Shown: piece after piece, positions 53,803-64,000 of the stretch
Numbering within the stretch: the first letter of the stretch is position 1
Layout of the letters: each line of letters starts with the position of its first letter
Source: Shinisaurus crocodilurus
Lineage: Eukaryota > Chordata > Lepidosauria > Squamata > Shinisauridae
Reading direction: 5' to 3'
Assembly: GCA_021292165.1 (NCBI GenBank)
Contig: CM037879.1
Coordinates: forward strand, 245,893,797 to 245,957,796
Length of the DNA: 64,000 bases
The notes under the pieces: model-generated
The model's database searches: none
Told to the model about the DNA's origin: nothing
What the model saw: the letters and a program-made list of their open reading frames with translations, nothing else
Made by a program: the position numbers and the translations under genes

Positions 53803-54742
53803 CAGTGGTGCAGCTAGGTAATTTTAGATCCTGGATGGCGAAAGCAATCCTGTGGTCCCTGGGAGAGCGTCCCAGGGCCCATAGGATTGCTCGGAAAAAT
53901 CCTTCCGAAGTCAGAGACAGTGCTCCGACCTTGGAAGGGGGGGGTCGGAGATCTGACCCCCCTTCCCCTTGCAGCTGGCATGGAAAGAACTGTTCTGGCT
54001 GCCTTGTGAGGTAGGAAAAGTGACCTTGGAGGAGGAGGAGGAGGAGGAGGAGGGAAGGGGGTGTTCCAGTGGGTAGGGAGGGGAGGAGACCCAAGAGGCC
54101 AGGATATGAGATACCCTGAGCCTCCTCCAGCCTCCTTCCTTCCCCACCAAAGCACCCTTACTGGATGGGCTGAAAAGCCCGTCTAGCAAAAATTGCCAAA
54201 GATGGAGGACGGGGAGGTGAAGATCACCTCCGCTGGTCCTCCAGCCTTGCTGGCTTCAGCCTGGCAGGGTGTAGGAATCTCGGAAGCCTCCGAGTTTGGA
54301 AGCTTCTGAGATGTGAGGGCACATTTGATAGGATTGTGTCCTTAATGGTCTTACGGGGAGGTGGGGGGGGGCGCTCCTTCAGATGGCCGTGTAGATGACA
54401 TCAGTTGTGAGCTTGTGAAGCACACATTTAACAATTCTCTTCTCCCCACACCCCACCGCCCTTCCATGATGTACAACTCTTTCTACATTCCTGATATGCT
54501 GGAGCAAAACAACAACAACAACGAACTGTTTGCCAACCCTGAGGAAAAAGAAATACTCTGAATAGGTTCAGTTTTGCAGTTTAAACTCACTTAAATCATA
54601 GCACCATCATGACTACAGAAATAAAATGGAGTTTACCAGCTGACTTGTATGCCACTGCCCACATCACCTGCTGCTCTCTGGGTAGACATTTGGGGGTCCC
54701 AGGGCCATGGGGCCCTGAACATCAGCCCCAGCTGCACTGCTG
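53803..54742. mobile_element. 940-bp non-autonomous hAT
   Basis: CAGTGGTGCAGCTAGGTAA..CCCCAGCTGCACTGCTG, flanked by AATGAAAA at 53795-53802 and 54743-54750. The interior has a GGA-repeat (54028-54055) and GC-rich palindromic stretches. No transposase frame. Confidence 0.85.
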
Positions 54743-54750
54743 AATGAAAA

Positions 54751-55338
54751 CATTTCACCACCAGCACAGCTCAGCACAGCACAGTCTCAGTAGAGAGTGA
54801 ACTGGGCTTTGGAAGTCAGCTGGCCACAAGTCAAGTCCACAGGGTTATTTTTGTTATCAAAACGTGTGCAACAGCCACTTCACTCAGTAAGGCGCTGTAG
54901 CCCCAGGCCAAGTCTCCTCCTCTTCACTACCTGTTTTTAATGAATGCCATTGGACTACACGTTTCAGCAAGTGCTCTACTCCTCTACCACAGCTTAGTCT
55001 GCAAGGAGAGAGGGGTGGGCTTTTGGGTTATTGTTTTTAAGAAGTGTGACATCTGGCTTCACCATGCAAGGCTTCAGGCCTAGTCTGATGAGTATTAGGA
55101 TTTAGGACTAGGGATCTTGCAAGACTAGGCTAGAAGTGGGACATGAGCCTGCAAAGGGTCCATTGCTTGTAGTCCAGTGGGGCTAAACAGACACTACAAC
55201 CGTCCCAAACACTCACTGGGGTTGTGGGGACACCATAGGCTTTGGCTGGTTGTTGTTCATGGGGGCAGGGAGAGAATTGTTTAGGCCTGTCCTAACCAGC
55301 AGAGGGACTGGTCTCTCTCTCTCCCTCTTGTGTGTGTG

Positions 55339-55377
<39 letters not shown>

Positions 55378-55720
55378 GGGCGTTCCTTCTCTCCATGGTG
55401 GGCATTGTGAATTTGGGGTCAACTGGGCTGATTTGCTGGGTTTTGTTTTGAACTGCTTGCTTTTTGCCACAATGTTGGCAGGATGACCAACATGGATGTG
55501 GAGAAGACCCCAAGGTGGGCAGTGGGGGGGGGGCATAGAAACGTGCCTGGGAGGGTCATCCCTGCTTAGGTGGAGGATTAAGAGTCACTTCCAGGGCTGC
55601 TGGGTGGTTCTAGAGTGGGTGCCGCCAAGTGGCTGCTGCTTCAGATCTTCACCTGCTATGGTCAAGGCCCAGAGTGTTCCTTCCCTGGGGCTGCCAGGGG
55701 AGAGTGGGAGGCTGTACCTT
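54751..55720. other. No gene; contains a CA run
   Basis: Besides the microsatellite at 55329, no nameable element or exon. Confidence 0.4.
55329..55376. repeat. (TG)n(CA)n microsatellite
   Basis: TGTGTGTGTGCATA, then about 18 CA units. Confidence 0.95.
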
Positions 55721-55724
55721 TGGG

Positions 55725-55900
55725 AAGGCTCTGTAGCCCAGGTGGTAGAGCACATGCTTTGCGTGCAAAATCTTCCTGGTTTAATCGCTGGCATCTCCAG
55801 GACGGGCAGAAAAGACTCCTGCTTAAAAACCTGGAGAGCTGCTACAAATCAGTATGGAGATTACCGAGTTAGAATAAGGAAACTTCCTATGTTCATATGT
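55725..55900 (+). mobile_element. tRNA-derived SINE, 'AGCTCAG' family, worn
   Basis: CTGTAGCCCAGGTGGTAGAG carries the A-box region; the B box has decayed to GGTTTAATCGC. The tail ends GAAACTTCCTATGTTCATAT. Confidence 0.8.
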
Positions 55901-55989
55901 GCAGGATGGTGAGGGTAGGCTACCTACTTTTCTCCTGCTTTCCTTGCTGGGCATATGGGCTACTGCTTCTTTAGGTAAGGGTGGGTGGA

Positions 55990-56110
55990 ATGTAGATCTC
56001 CAGATGTTTTGGACCAACTCCCAGAAGCCCCTGCCAGCATGGCCAATGGTCAGGAATGCTGGGAGTTAAAGGCCAAAACATCTGCAGATCCTCTCCCACC
56101 CAGTTTTCCA
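55990..56110. mobile_element. Palindromic hAT-like element
   Basis: GATCTCCAGATGTTTTGGAC and CAACTCCCAGAAGCCCCTGC are answered by GAATGCTGGGAGTTAAAGGC and AAAACATCTGCAGATCCTC. Confidence 0.6.
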
Positions 56111-56354
56111 TTCCTTACCCCAAACTGTCTATCAGCATAGCATGGCCTCTTGAGTATACTTAGTTCTCATTGACCTGTTTTGAGGTCCCCCCTCCCTAAT
56201 GTTTTTTTCCTAAAGATTTTTGTACTTCTGCAAACTTGGAGGTTCTCCCCAAGTCTGCTGTTACCTCCCTCTTGGGTATATGTGGATGGTGCCATTTGGC
56301 TACTTCACTAACAGCACTCATGCTTGAAATATTTTTTTGAACATGGCTATAGAG

Positions 56355-56613
56355 CACGGGTTCTCAGCCATGGGGGAATTCTCCCCAGGGGGGAATTTTA
56401 GGGTTTAAGGTTGGGAATTGGGACCACAGACTCAAACTGTTAGAATACTGATCTTTCTACAGATCACAATTCAACAGATTGTACATAATCTACAGGACAT
56501 CATACTTTATTGTGCGGCACAGATTAAGTCAGTCAATCTTGGAAAGGGGGGGGAATGACATTCCGACATACGGTGAAAAAGGTGCATGGGGCAAAAAAGG
56601 TTGAGAACCGCTG
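56355..56613. mobile_element. hAT element, GTTCTCAACC family, copy 2
   Basis: CACGGGTTCTCAGCCATGGG..GGTTGAGAACCGCTG, 259 bp. The flanks CTATAGAG and CTATAGAA differ by one base. It is the reverse of 43750-43991. Confidence 0.85.
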
Positions 56614-57185
56614 CTATAGAAGGAGTGATTCAGGACTAGGAGAAAGTAAAGAACAAAGACCCAGGAGAGCTCATACAGGCTGGACTGTATGAGTTAGATA
56701 GACCATTGGCTTATATCTGCACAAATATACAGAGAAAGTCATGCCAACAGTGTTTTTCTGTTCTGTTCATAACAGAGTATGTTTCAATGTGCACTGTTAT
56801 TCTGTTCCTTATGCTGTGATCCCAAAGCATGTTAACAATTTTGCTTTTAGCAGCTTGGTTTAAAACACACACAAAAAAGTGGGGATGAGAGCTGCCTGCC
56901 TGAGGATAAAGTTATAAAAACATGGCTGAGAAAATGGTCTGAAGGCCACAGAGATACTGTGCTCTTGCTGAAGCTAAGTAGGTCTTAACCATTCTGGTGG
57001 TCTCCTGGGGTGGCCTGGGAATCCTATGCAAGCTACTCCAAACTCTTTGGAGGATGAGCAGTGTATAGGAGTATAAATAAATAGAAAAAATTGAATAGGG
57101 AGACATTACCACAAGTTGCTGTTTTTCCATCACTCTCTTGTGGGATATATACGTATATATTTTGCCAAGAATATATACATTCTTA
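56614..57185. other. No feature recognised
   Basis: No nameable repeat or exon. Confidence 0.4.
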
Positions 57186-57349
57186 CAGGACTGGTGCAAG
57201 GCAGTTTGGTGCCCTAGGCAAGATCAAATATTTAGCGCCCCCCCTCCCACTTGAGAGTGCTGTATTTTTTTCCAAGGCGTTTCTGGCGCCCCCTTTAGCC
57301 CTGCGCCCTAGGCAGCTGCCTAGTTGGCCTAATGGTAGCACCGGCCCTG
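57186..57349. mobile_element. hAT miniature element
   Basis: CAGGACTGGTGCAAGGCAG..GGTAGCACCGGCCCTG, 164 bp, flanked by CATTCTTA at 57178-57185 and 57350-57357. Confidence 0.88.
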
Positions 57350-57469
57350 CATTCTTAATGCCCTGGAAAATGTTCATATACAGAATATAGCTGTGTATCA
57401 GTTTCATAATTTAGTATCGGGGGCTGCATTCAGAAGAAGGAATACTACTTATGGGGGCAGGGAGGGAGA

Positions 57470-57690
57470 AACCCTTGATATTACTTTGTAAATATATGCC
57501 ATCACTTGCCAGCCGTGCTCTGCTGCATCCTACATAGGACAAACAGACCAGTCCATATGCAAAATAATAAATGAGCGCAAATCTGATATCAGGAATGGTA
57601 ATGTTCAAAAATCAGTAGGGGAACATTTCAACCTTGAAACCTTCTGCACTTGGATCCTTATACTGCAAGAACAACAATTTCTACAGGTGC
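57470..57690 (+). mobile_element. Penelope-like element fragment, GIY-YIG region
   Basis: The frame from 57492 reads IYAITCQPCSAASYIGQTD, then IINERKSDIRNG and SVGEHFNLETF. The Y..C..C..YIGQT start, the R-I-NE-type helix and the GEHF ending are the hallmarks of the GIY-YIG endonuclease of Penelope-like retroelements. The reverse transcriptase part is absent. The next stop lies past 57690. Confidence 0.72.
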
Positions 57691-57779
57691 ATTTTTTCTT
57701 TTCTTTTTTTGGCCATCCTTCAGCTCTGTGCTGCTGCAGAGGTCCCAAGCTCCTTCAAGGGGCTCAAATAAAGGCGTGG

Positions 57780-59160
57780 CTTTTTAGTAACTGTTTGAAG
57801 TTTGCAATGTACATTTTTTCCACATCAAGTTAATTTCGAAGGGACAACAGAAGTTTATAAACTGACATTTCACAGGCTGCAGAAGAAGGCCACTTAAATA
57901 TGACAGTCACAATGTGTAAATGTCATTGGGGTGTGTGCGGATCCCAATCGTCACAATCCTCATAGAAGATTGAATGATCACCATTTTCATTTCTTCATCC
58001 AATTTTTATGGTAACAAAATGTGCTCTTTGGCAATGATGACTTTGATCTAAAAGTGAATTACAATGAACTGAGCAAATGTTTTGCTAACTGTGTATGGCG
58101 CTCATCTGAAAAGTGCACGAACCAGTATTTTTATTGTTTTAATAAAGCAATCATTATACCCACTGGTAAAACTTGAAGCTGGATTCTTAATAAGGGCATG
58201 TTCAACAGGCAAGACGTAGATAGCATCACATGGTGCATTATGTTTAGCATAATGAAAAATGTATCACTTAACAGTGTTTGCATTATTCAGAGTTATACAC
58301 ATACAAGTGTCTGCTCTAATCCCTTGCCAATATGTTGTCTTGGTAACCAGTTACCTGAACGCCCGGCTCAGCAGCTACAAGGAAACAAGCATGGATGGTT
58401 ATTGGCCACATTTAGTACTGAAATGGAAAACAAGCAATGTAACAAAAGATGAATATTTAATACACCCACATATTCACTAACTTTGGTGCATAGCAGCAAG
58501 TTTGGGTTTCATAAAGAAAACTACACTAGGCAATGTTGCAATATTTCCTATTTAGGAAAACAAAGTCTAATTTGTAGCCAAGAATCCCTTTTATGTACAT
58601 GGAAAATCTTTGTGTAATGTGCATTCTAAAACCATTTTATGATAAATTAGTAAAGAATGGTCTTACTAATGATTTTTTGCCAATCATTAGTAAGAATAAT
58701 GTAGCAATTGCTTTTATTACTGTTCTTAGTCAGCAACTGGAATTCGGAGCCAACAAGTGAAAGAAGAGAGCCTGCTAGGGACAAAAAGCTTTTCTGCCTG
58801 TTTTGAATTTACTTAACTTGCTACTAAAACATTTACCTTATGGCAAGCAAACTTTCTTAAGTAACTATTAGCTTAAGCCAAAGCTTCCCCACATTATTAA
58901 TTGCTGACAATTAAAGATTTCCCCCACTTTCCCCTTGAGGAGATTTCAGAACTGGATGCTGAAGAAAAATGTTTTGTTTCATGCATTTAAAAGCAAACTT
59001 TGCAAAGATGGAGAGAGAGGGGAAAGCATAAAGATGTGTCCTTATTCTACCCAAAGCATTTGCATTTTATATGCATGGGGCTCCACTCCATATATAAACA
59101 TGTGTGAAGGGTCTACTTTCTGTTATTTTGAGTAAAATGCTAATATTTAACGTGATACGG
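57780..59160. other. Unique-looking AT-rich stretch
   Basis: No repeat family is seen over about 1.4 kb, unusual for this window. It contains a perfect 14-bp hairpin at 58661-58695. No long frame with recognisable content. Confidence 0.4.
58661..58695. repeat. Perfect hairpin, 14-bp stem and 7-base loop
   Basis: TCTTACTAATGATT and AATCATTAGTAAGA are exact inverted copies around TTTTGCC. Confidence 0.8.
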
Positions 59161-59720
59161 AAAAAGGAGCTAGTGGATCCCCAAAAGTATGCAAACAAAA
59201 ATGTGATCTCTGACACAGGTGGTGCTGGTCATGTAGTTTGGAGTTGCATAGCTGGTTTTTTGTTTGTTTGTTAATTCAATTGCCAGGAGGAGAAACACAT
59301 CGGGACTGTGCCGTGCGGGGAAGGGGGCTGACCCTTTGCCCCCACTGCAGTCCTGATCAGAATTGCTCCTCACCTGCTATTTGCACTTGGATGAAAGTGC
59401 CCACTGGCGCAGTGTCAAACCATGTGAAAAACGTCATGTCTAGTTTGGCCCTCAGTCTGCCCTAAGTAAGAGCCCGAGCCTCATCTTTAGCTGTGTGGTG
59501 GTGAAAAGAACATAGGATTGGGTACAGAGTTCCCAACTGTATCCTTTTGCCATTCTCTGGTGGGGAACAACCAGCAGTTGGCACTCCTGCACTTTCTTCA
59601 GGACTGTAGGGGCTTTCTGTGGCACTGAAGCACTATGCAAGGTGATGTTTCAGGGCAGGCAGGTGGTAGCAGTCAGTCCACAAGCCCTGTGCAGTGTCTG
59701 GGGGATGTTTGTTACGAATA
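59161..59720. other. No feature recognised
   Basis: No exon or nameable element. Confidence 0.35.
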
Positions 59721-59723
59721 CAG

Positions 59724-59975
59724 TCAGTGCCTGCTCCAGGTTTCTTGCTTGGCAGGCAGGCAGAGAGCCAGTGAGTAGGCAGGCAGTGGCATCTGCTGCT
59801 TCTCCCTCTCACCACACCATCTCCGTTGCTTGGGGCAGCGCGAGAAGCAGGTGAACAAGCAGGTTGCAGTGGTGAAGGGGAGGAGCGATTCCAGGAGGCT
59901 GTTGTCAGTGGCCCCCTGCGGGGGTGTGGCTCCTCCGCAGAGGCCCAGCCATGCTCACCCTTGACTTTGGCCCTG
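59724..59975 (+). repeat. Three-copy dispersed repeat, copy 3
   Basis: CAGTGCCTGCTCCAGGTTTC, then GCAGAGAGCCAGTGAGTAGG and CAGGTGAACAAGCAGGTTGC as in 28136-28480, but with the first inner block missing. Confidence 0.65.
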
Positions 59976-60138
59976 AGGACAGTACAGAAGGGGAGCATTT
60001 GCCAATGTGTCCACAATTCCTCAAGATTTGTTGGGATAATGAGGGCTTGAAATAAATGATTTGATGGAGGAGAACTGGAGTGTTCAAGGCAAGAGGGACA
60101 GAAGGAAAACACAACGGAGAGAGGGGGATGTCAGGATC

Positions 60139-60205
60139 CATCCTGGCTGGGGCATGCTGGGAGTTGTAGGCCAAAAACATCTGGGGACCCAAGGTTGGAG
60201 AACAC
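60139..60205. mobile_element. Right half of the palindromic hAT
   Basis: TGGCTGGGGCATGCTGGGAG..GGTTGGAGAACACTG equals the right arm of 4731-4865. The left arm is absent. Confidence 0.75.
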
Positions 60206-61030
60206 TGAACTAACAGGTTTCTGAGTGACACAGAGTATGAAAATAAGGGGCGGGGGGGGAAGAGAAAGAGAAGAAACTAGTCAAGGGGACCAGATGCACA
60301 GAGGATTTTGGAGAGGTGACATGGAAAGGAAGGGCAGCAAGGATGATGAGCAGTAGAGCAATAACGGGCATCAGTGAGAGTTTTAGCAGTGGATGCAGCG
60401 AAGGGGAGATGCTGAGAGGCAAGAAGACGAATGGTTTGTAGAGGGAGAAGAAAAGGGAGTCCAGATGACATGCTTGAGAGTCAGTTGCTGACTGAGAGAG
60501 GTGTGTAGTTGCAGTTTGTGGGATTATTGAAAAGAAAGGTGAGAGACTGCCTCTGCCATGGTCGGTCTGAGACTGAGGCAGAATATCCTAATGGAAATGC
60601 AAAAGAAACAGGCACATGCAGGTGAAAGAGCAAGAGAAGTTGTTGTTGTTGTTGTTGTTGTTATTATTATTAACATTTATTAATCGCCCATCTGGCCGGC
60701 AACCAGATTAATGTAAAGGTGACACTCCGCTGGTGCCGAACTATGCCCACCCTTGATGCCATCCCTATAAGAGACCCTTCCTCCGTGTAGGGATGGAGTG
60801 AAATTTCACTCCCAGCAAAAGCCAGGCTGAAAGCTTGAGTTCTGGTTGGATGTAGAAGTCTTTCCAGAGTGGTCCAGGGCCCCCTTCTGGTGGGTTCTGA
60901 ACATACATGTGAGGATGCACATGCACCTTGGCTGCAACTATGCCCGCTTCCCGTGTCTTCTTGAGGCCTCTAGTGCACTGAGGAGACAGAAATGCCGCTG
61001 CCTCTTAGTGAGCCAGAGGACTCATAACAT
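60206..61030. other. No gene; (TTG)n(TTA)n run at 60642-60673
   Basis: Apart from the microsatellite, no element is confidently named. A GA-rich stretch covers 60230-60480. Confidence 0.4.
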
Positions 61031-61033
61031 ACA

Positions 61034-61440
61034 ACAGGGGTGCTGAAGCTCTTTCAGCCCAAGGGCTGAGTTCTATTTTAGAGAATCCCTCAGGGGCTGC
61101 ATTTCAGTGGTGGGCGAGACCCAAGGCAAAATGGGCATGGCCAAAATACCAGCATATTTTAGTTAAAAGTCATACAAGAAGAAGCCTAGTGTGGCCCAAG
61201 GGATAACCCTAGGCTGCTCTTGGCCTGCTCTCGTATGCTCCAAGTCCTCTACATGCCAAGAGACAGTAATATTACTGTTCAATCACTAGGTGTACTGGAG
61301 GTGGGGGTACAGAGGAAGCTTGGGGACCTCTGTGCATGCCCCCAAAGGATTATGGAATCCATTCCAGGTGCATAGTCCACTCTAGAATTTGGGCAAAACT
61401 TGAATTGCATTAATTCTCCACTCTTCTAAAACTCTTCTAA
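61034..61440. other. hAT-like start, then nothing recognised
   Basis: CAGGGGTGCTGAAGCTCTTT at 61035 looks like a hAT end, but no matching right end was found. Confidence 0.3.
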
Positions 61441-61443
61441 AGC

Positions 61444-61615
61444 AGGTGTGGGCAACTTGCAGCCCTAGAGCTGCACATAGCCCTCATCCTAATTTCATGC
61501 AGCCCCCTGCATACAATCATGTCCACCACTGGCTTTGGCCCTGCTCACTGGGGCCCCGGACAGATTACCCACAAGGGAATGTGGCCCTCAACAGAGAAAA
61601 TGTTGCCCACCCCTG
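61444..61615. mobile_element. hAT-like miniature element
   Basis: CAGGTGTGGGCAACTTGCAG and AATGTTGCCCACCCCTG are inverted ends. The flanks do not match by eye. Confidence 0.6.
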
Positions 61616-61740
61616 TGTGTTGCATCCACACTCCCATCCTCCAAAAGTCCTCTCTTAGCAGCAAGCACCATCCCCTCTAGTGTCCTACTACCGTCAAGGT
61701 TTGTCCTCCAGGCCCAAATCAGTGGAACTTTAACACCTAT

Positions 61741-61880
61741 TGGGCGCAATCTTATGCACGTTTTGACAAAAAAAAGGCCTACAACTACCAGCGTTCCCCA
61801 GCCAGCATGACTGGGAGGGGAATGCTAGAATTTGTAGGAGTTTTTTTCCATCTAAGCATGCAGAAGACTGTGTCCTTAGT
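61741..61880. mobile_element. Harbinger-like miniature element
   Basis: GGGCGCAATCTTATGCACG, CTACAACTACCAGCGTTCCC and the inverse arm ending AGACTGTGTCC, then TTA. The left flank is TTG. Confidence 0.6.
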
Positions 61881-61885
61881 TAGTT

Positions 61886-62580
61886 GTGTGGTCACACCCC
61901 TTGTTTATTAGTTTGCTGAGTTAGAGATAGATAGAAGTTAAGTTGAAATAATAAAAGCAATTGATCACCCCCCACCCCCTTTTGAAGTTCAAAAAATGTT
62001 TAGGGATTTATGGGCTTCAGGCAGGTTATAAATATCATCTGCATTTAATTGGATGTAGACTTGTTGCTGTTCCCCAGGTGCTGTTCTTAATGTTATTGCA
62101 ATCCAGCCTCTAATGAGAGTTCAGATTTTTGTTTGTGTGATATTTTTTTTTTTAAAGATGATAACACTTCAAGCAAATACTTACAAATTGTTTATTTAAA
62201 AAAACAGAACATTCCCTAGAGTCTAGGTCAACTAGAAAAGAAGTTTTTTCTTGTATTCTGTCTAATTTCCCCCTGCTAACGAAGTATGTTAGATTCCACC
62301 CCCCCCAGATATTTTCATTCGAAGCGTGAAAGACTCATGTCCTATATCCTGGTCCAGAGTTTTGTGTGTGCTTGGATGTGCTACATACATGGAGACATCT
62401 GGGTCTTGAATGGACATTTTGGAGCCTGAAACTGAAACAAGCAGAAATGGCAAATTGATTTTATATGGAAATTGGCCTTCCTGGCTAGGAAATAGACTTT
62501 ACAGTGGAATTCCTCTGTGCTGGCTGGGGATGATGGGAGTTGTAGTCCAACACTCACCATGAACCTACCCAGACGCTATG
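61886..62580. other. No gene; half hAT arm at 62516-62555
   Basis: TGTGCTGGCTGGGGATGATGG..GTTGTAGTCCAACACTCACC is one arm of a palindromic hAT. The rest shows nothing I can name. Confidence 0.4.
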
Positions 62581-62584
62581 ATCA

Positions 62585-62970
62585 ACATATGAGGCCTCCC
62601 TCTTAGTGCCTCCTCTGAGGGAGGCTCGGAAGGTGGCAACAAGGGAGAGGGAAGCCTCCCCCCCGTTTGTGGCATGCTCTCCCCACTGAGGTCCGCCTGG
62701 CACCAACACTGTCATCTTTTTGGCACCAGATTAAGACTGTCCTCTGCTCCCAGGCATTTGATGGCAGTGGATGGGATATAATGGGGCATTTATGTCAGTA
62801 GATTTTTTAAAAATCAAGTTGAGTATTCTATTGTAACTGTTTTAGCTGTTTCAATTGTTTTAAATTTGTATGTTAGAGATTTTATATTATACTTTTATTA
62901 TCTTCTATTGTTGTAATTTTTGTGAACTGCCCAGAGAGCTTCAGCTGTTGGGCGGTATAGAAAGGGGGAG
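62585..62970 (+). mobile_element. L2-type LINE 3' end
   Basis: CCGCCTGGCACCAACACTGT, then GGCACCAGATTAAGACTGTC and the ending GAACTGCCCAGAGAGCTTCA..GGGCGGTATAGAAAG are typical of L2 3' ends. Confidence 0.72.
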
Positions 62971-63069
62971 GATAATATTAACAAGAGCAACAGCAACAAT
63001 AAGAACATACCTGAAGGGCACCTGGTTGCGAAGGCTGACAATACTGAAGTAGATGGACTTAGGAAGATA

Positions 63070-63258
63070 GGAGCTGCCTTATATTGGGTCACACATCGGT
63101 CCATCTAGTCTAGTATTGTCCGCACTGACTGGGAGTGGCTCTCCAGGATTTCAGGCAGGAATTTTTCCAACACTACCTGGAGATGCCAGGAATCAAACCT
63201 GGGACCTTCTGCATGCAAAGCAGGTGCTCTGCCACTGAGCCACGGCCCCTCCCTATTG
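63070..63258 (-). mobile_element. tRNA-derived SINE, 'AGCTCAG' family
   Basis: Reverse copy: GGTCCATCTAGTCTAGTATT in the tail, CCAGGAATCAAACCTGGGAC around the B box and CTGAGCCACGGCCCCTCCC at the head. A plus-strand SINE tail (ACCAATGGTCTGACTCTGTA) follows at 63262-63298, giving two facing heads' worth of SINE sequence. Confidence 0.88.
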
Positions 63259-63299
63259 CACCAATGGTCTGACTCTGTATAAGGCAGCTTCCTAGATCC

Positions 63300-64000
63300 A
63301 AGAGAGAGCACTACAACCTTGGGAGTCGGAATGGCAGCTCTAATACAAGTATGTGCACACTAATAATCTGCCTTGAAGGCTAACCAAGGTCAACATCAGA
63401 ACACAAACTCGGGACAAAACTAGGAAAAAGAACCAGAAAATAGAGATTGTCCCTAGTGAACCAGAACAATGGGAGGATAAGTTCTGAACACATGTGGAAT
63501 GCTCTCCTGCCTTCTCACTTAGTCCTCACAGCAAAATTTCACACACCTTGGGTCAAGGATAGCAGCGTTCAGGTTAGAAGGCATGACTTCTGTTGCAGAC
63601 AACAGCCCTGGCCCCTCTCTTTTTCAGAAATTAAGCACTAAACTTGTTGGGGGGAAAGGCAGCATTACTGTGTCCGTGCTGATGGATGCCTTATTTGTGT
63701 GCAACGTTGTTTTATGTAAATCTAACTACAACCCGTAATGGTGTGGTGCCAACTTGATTTACACTGTGAAAAGGAGTATGTGGGCGTATGGCAGTGTTAA
63801 AAACTTTCTGGTAACAAACAGCAGGTTGCCTTATGTTGCCAGCATTAGCATTTGAGTTCACTGCGGCTGAACTCAATTTGTATCAGTGGAGATTTATATC
63901 AAGCAGTGGGAAGGCAGGTCATATCCTACTGCTGTCTTGCGGAATTAGCATCAGGAATCTAGACCATTACAGCAACAAATAAAAGGTAGTTAAAGGAATA
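63300..64000. other. No feature recognised
   Basis: No exon, repeat or element end identified up to the window edge. Confidence 0.4.

Noticed and set aside
53768..54189. Three overlapping minus-strand frames over 90 codons
   Set aside because: They lie inside the 940-bp hAT and its GGA repeat, and none shows a domain.
1..64000. CRISPR array, operon, phage or bacterial system
   Set aside because: Introns, SINEs, LINEs and microsatellites show this is animal nuclear DNA; no direct-repeat array with unique spacers was seen.
9101..64000. MIR135A2/MIR1251-type microRNA hairpins expected near RMST
   Set aside because: I looked for the miR-135a core (TATGGCTTTTTATTCC) on both strands by eye and did not find it; the window may stop short of that region.

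Overview
The window is vertebrate nuclear DNA, almost certainly from a squamate reptile and probably a lizard. Genes are sparse and split by introns. Old and young transposable elements fill much of the sequence: L2-, CR1-, L1- and I-group-like LINEs, a Penelope fragment, two kinds of tRNA-derived SINE, and many short palindromic hAT, Tc1/mariner and Harbinger-like elements. The assignment to squamates comes from remembered repeat types, not from a search.

The only host protein gene I can identify is the 3' end of NEDD1 on the + strand, in positions 1 to about 9100. Four exons (about 2646-2793, 3310-3466, 6098-6164, 8345-8449) join in phase and encode the last 158 or so residues, the part that recruits the gamma-tubulin ring complex. 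A 3' UTR and an AATAAA signal at 9076 follow. Exons for the WD40 half lie upstream of the window.

The remaining 55 kb looks intergenic. In mammals NEDD1 is followed by the non-coding gene RMST; that is remembered synteny and I found no sequence proof of RMST here. A 59-bp stretch at 53092-53150 has strong splice sites and is a candidate exon of an unknown transcript. Two exact RFX X-box motifs lie 270 bp apart near 20 kb. Several AT-rich stretches (39.5-41.2, 42.4-43.4 and 57.8-59.2 kb) show no recognisable repeat and are the best places to look for conserved non-coding elements.

The clearest direct evidence concerns mobile DNA. At least ten hAT-type insertions can be delimited to the base by 8-bp target-site duplications, several centred on CTAGA. 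Two of them lie 13 bp apart at 3943-4865. A 2283-bp hAT (11984-14266) carrying a CpG-rich, promoter-like block has split the 5' part of a retrotransposon that itself carries two copies of a TATA-containing unit. Four Tc1/mariner-type miniature elements with TA duplications come in two versions that share ends but differ inside, and the GC-rich interior of one version resembles the edge of a separate CpG-rich element at 26634-27060.

I found no operon-like or defence-like gene cluster. The findings are about element structure, candidate regulatory sites and candidate exons. Family names for the elements are by recognition of motifs, ends and target duplications.
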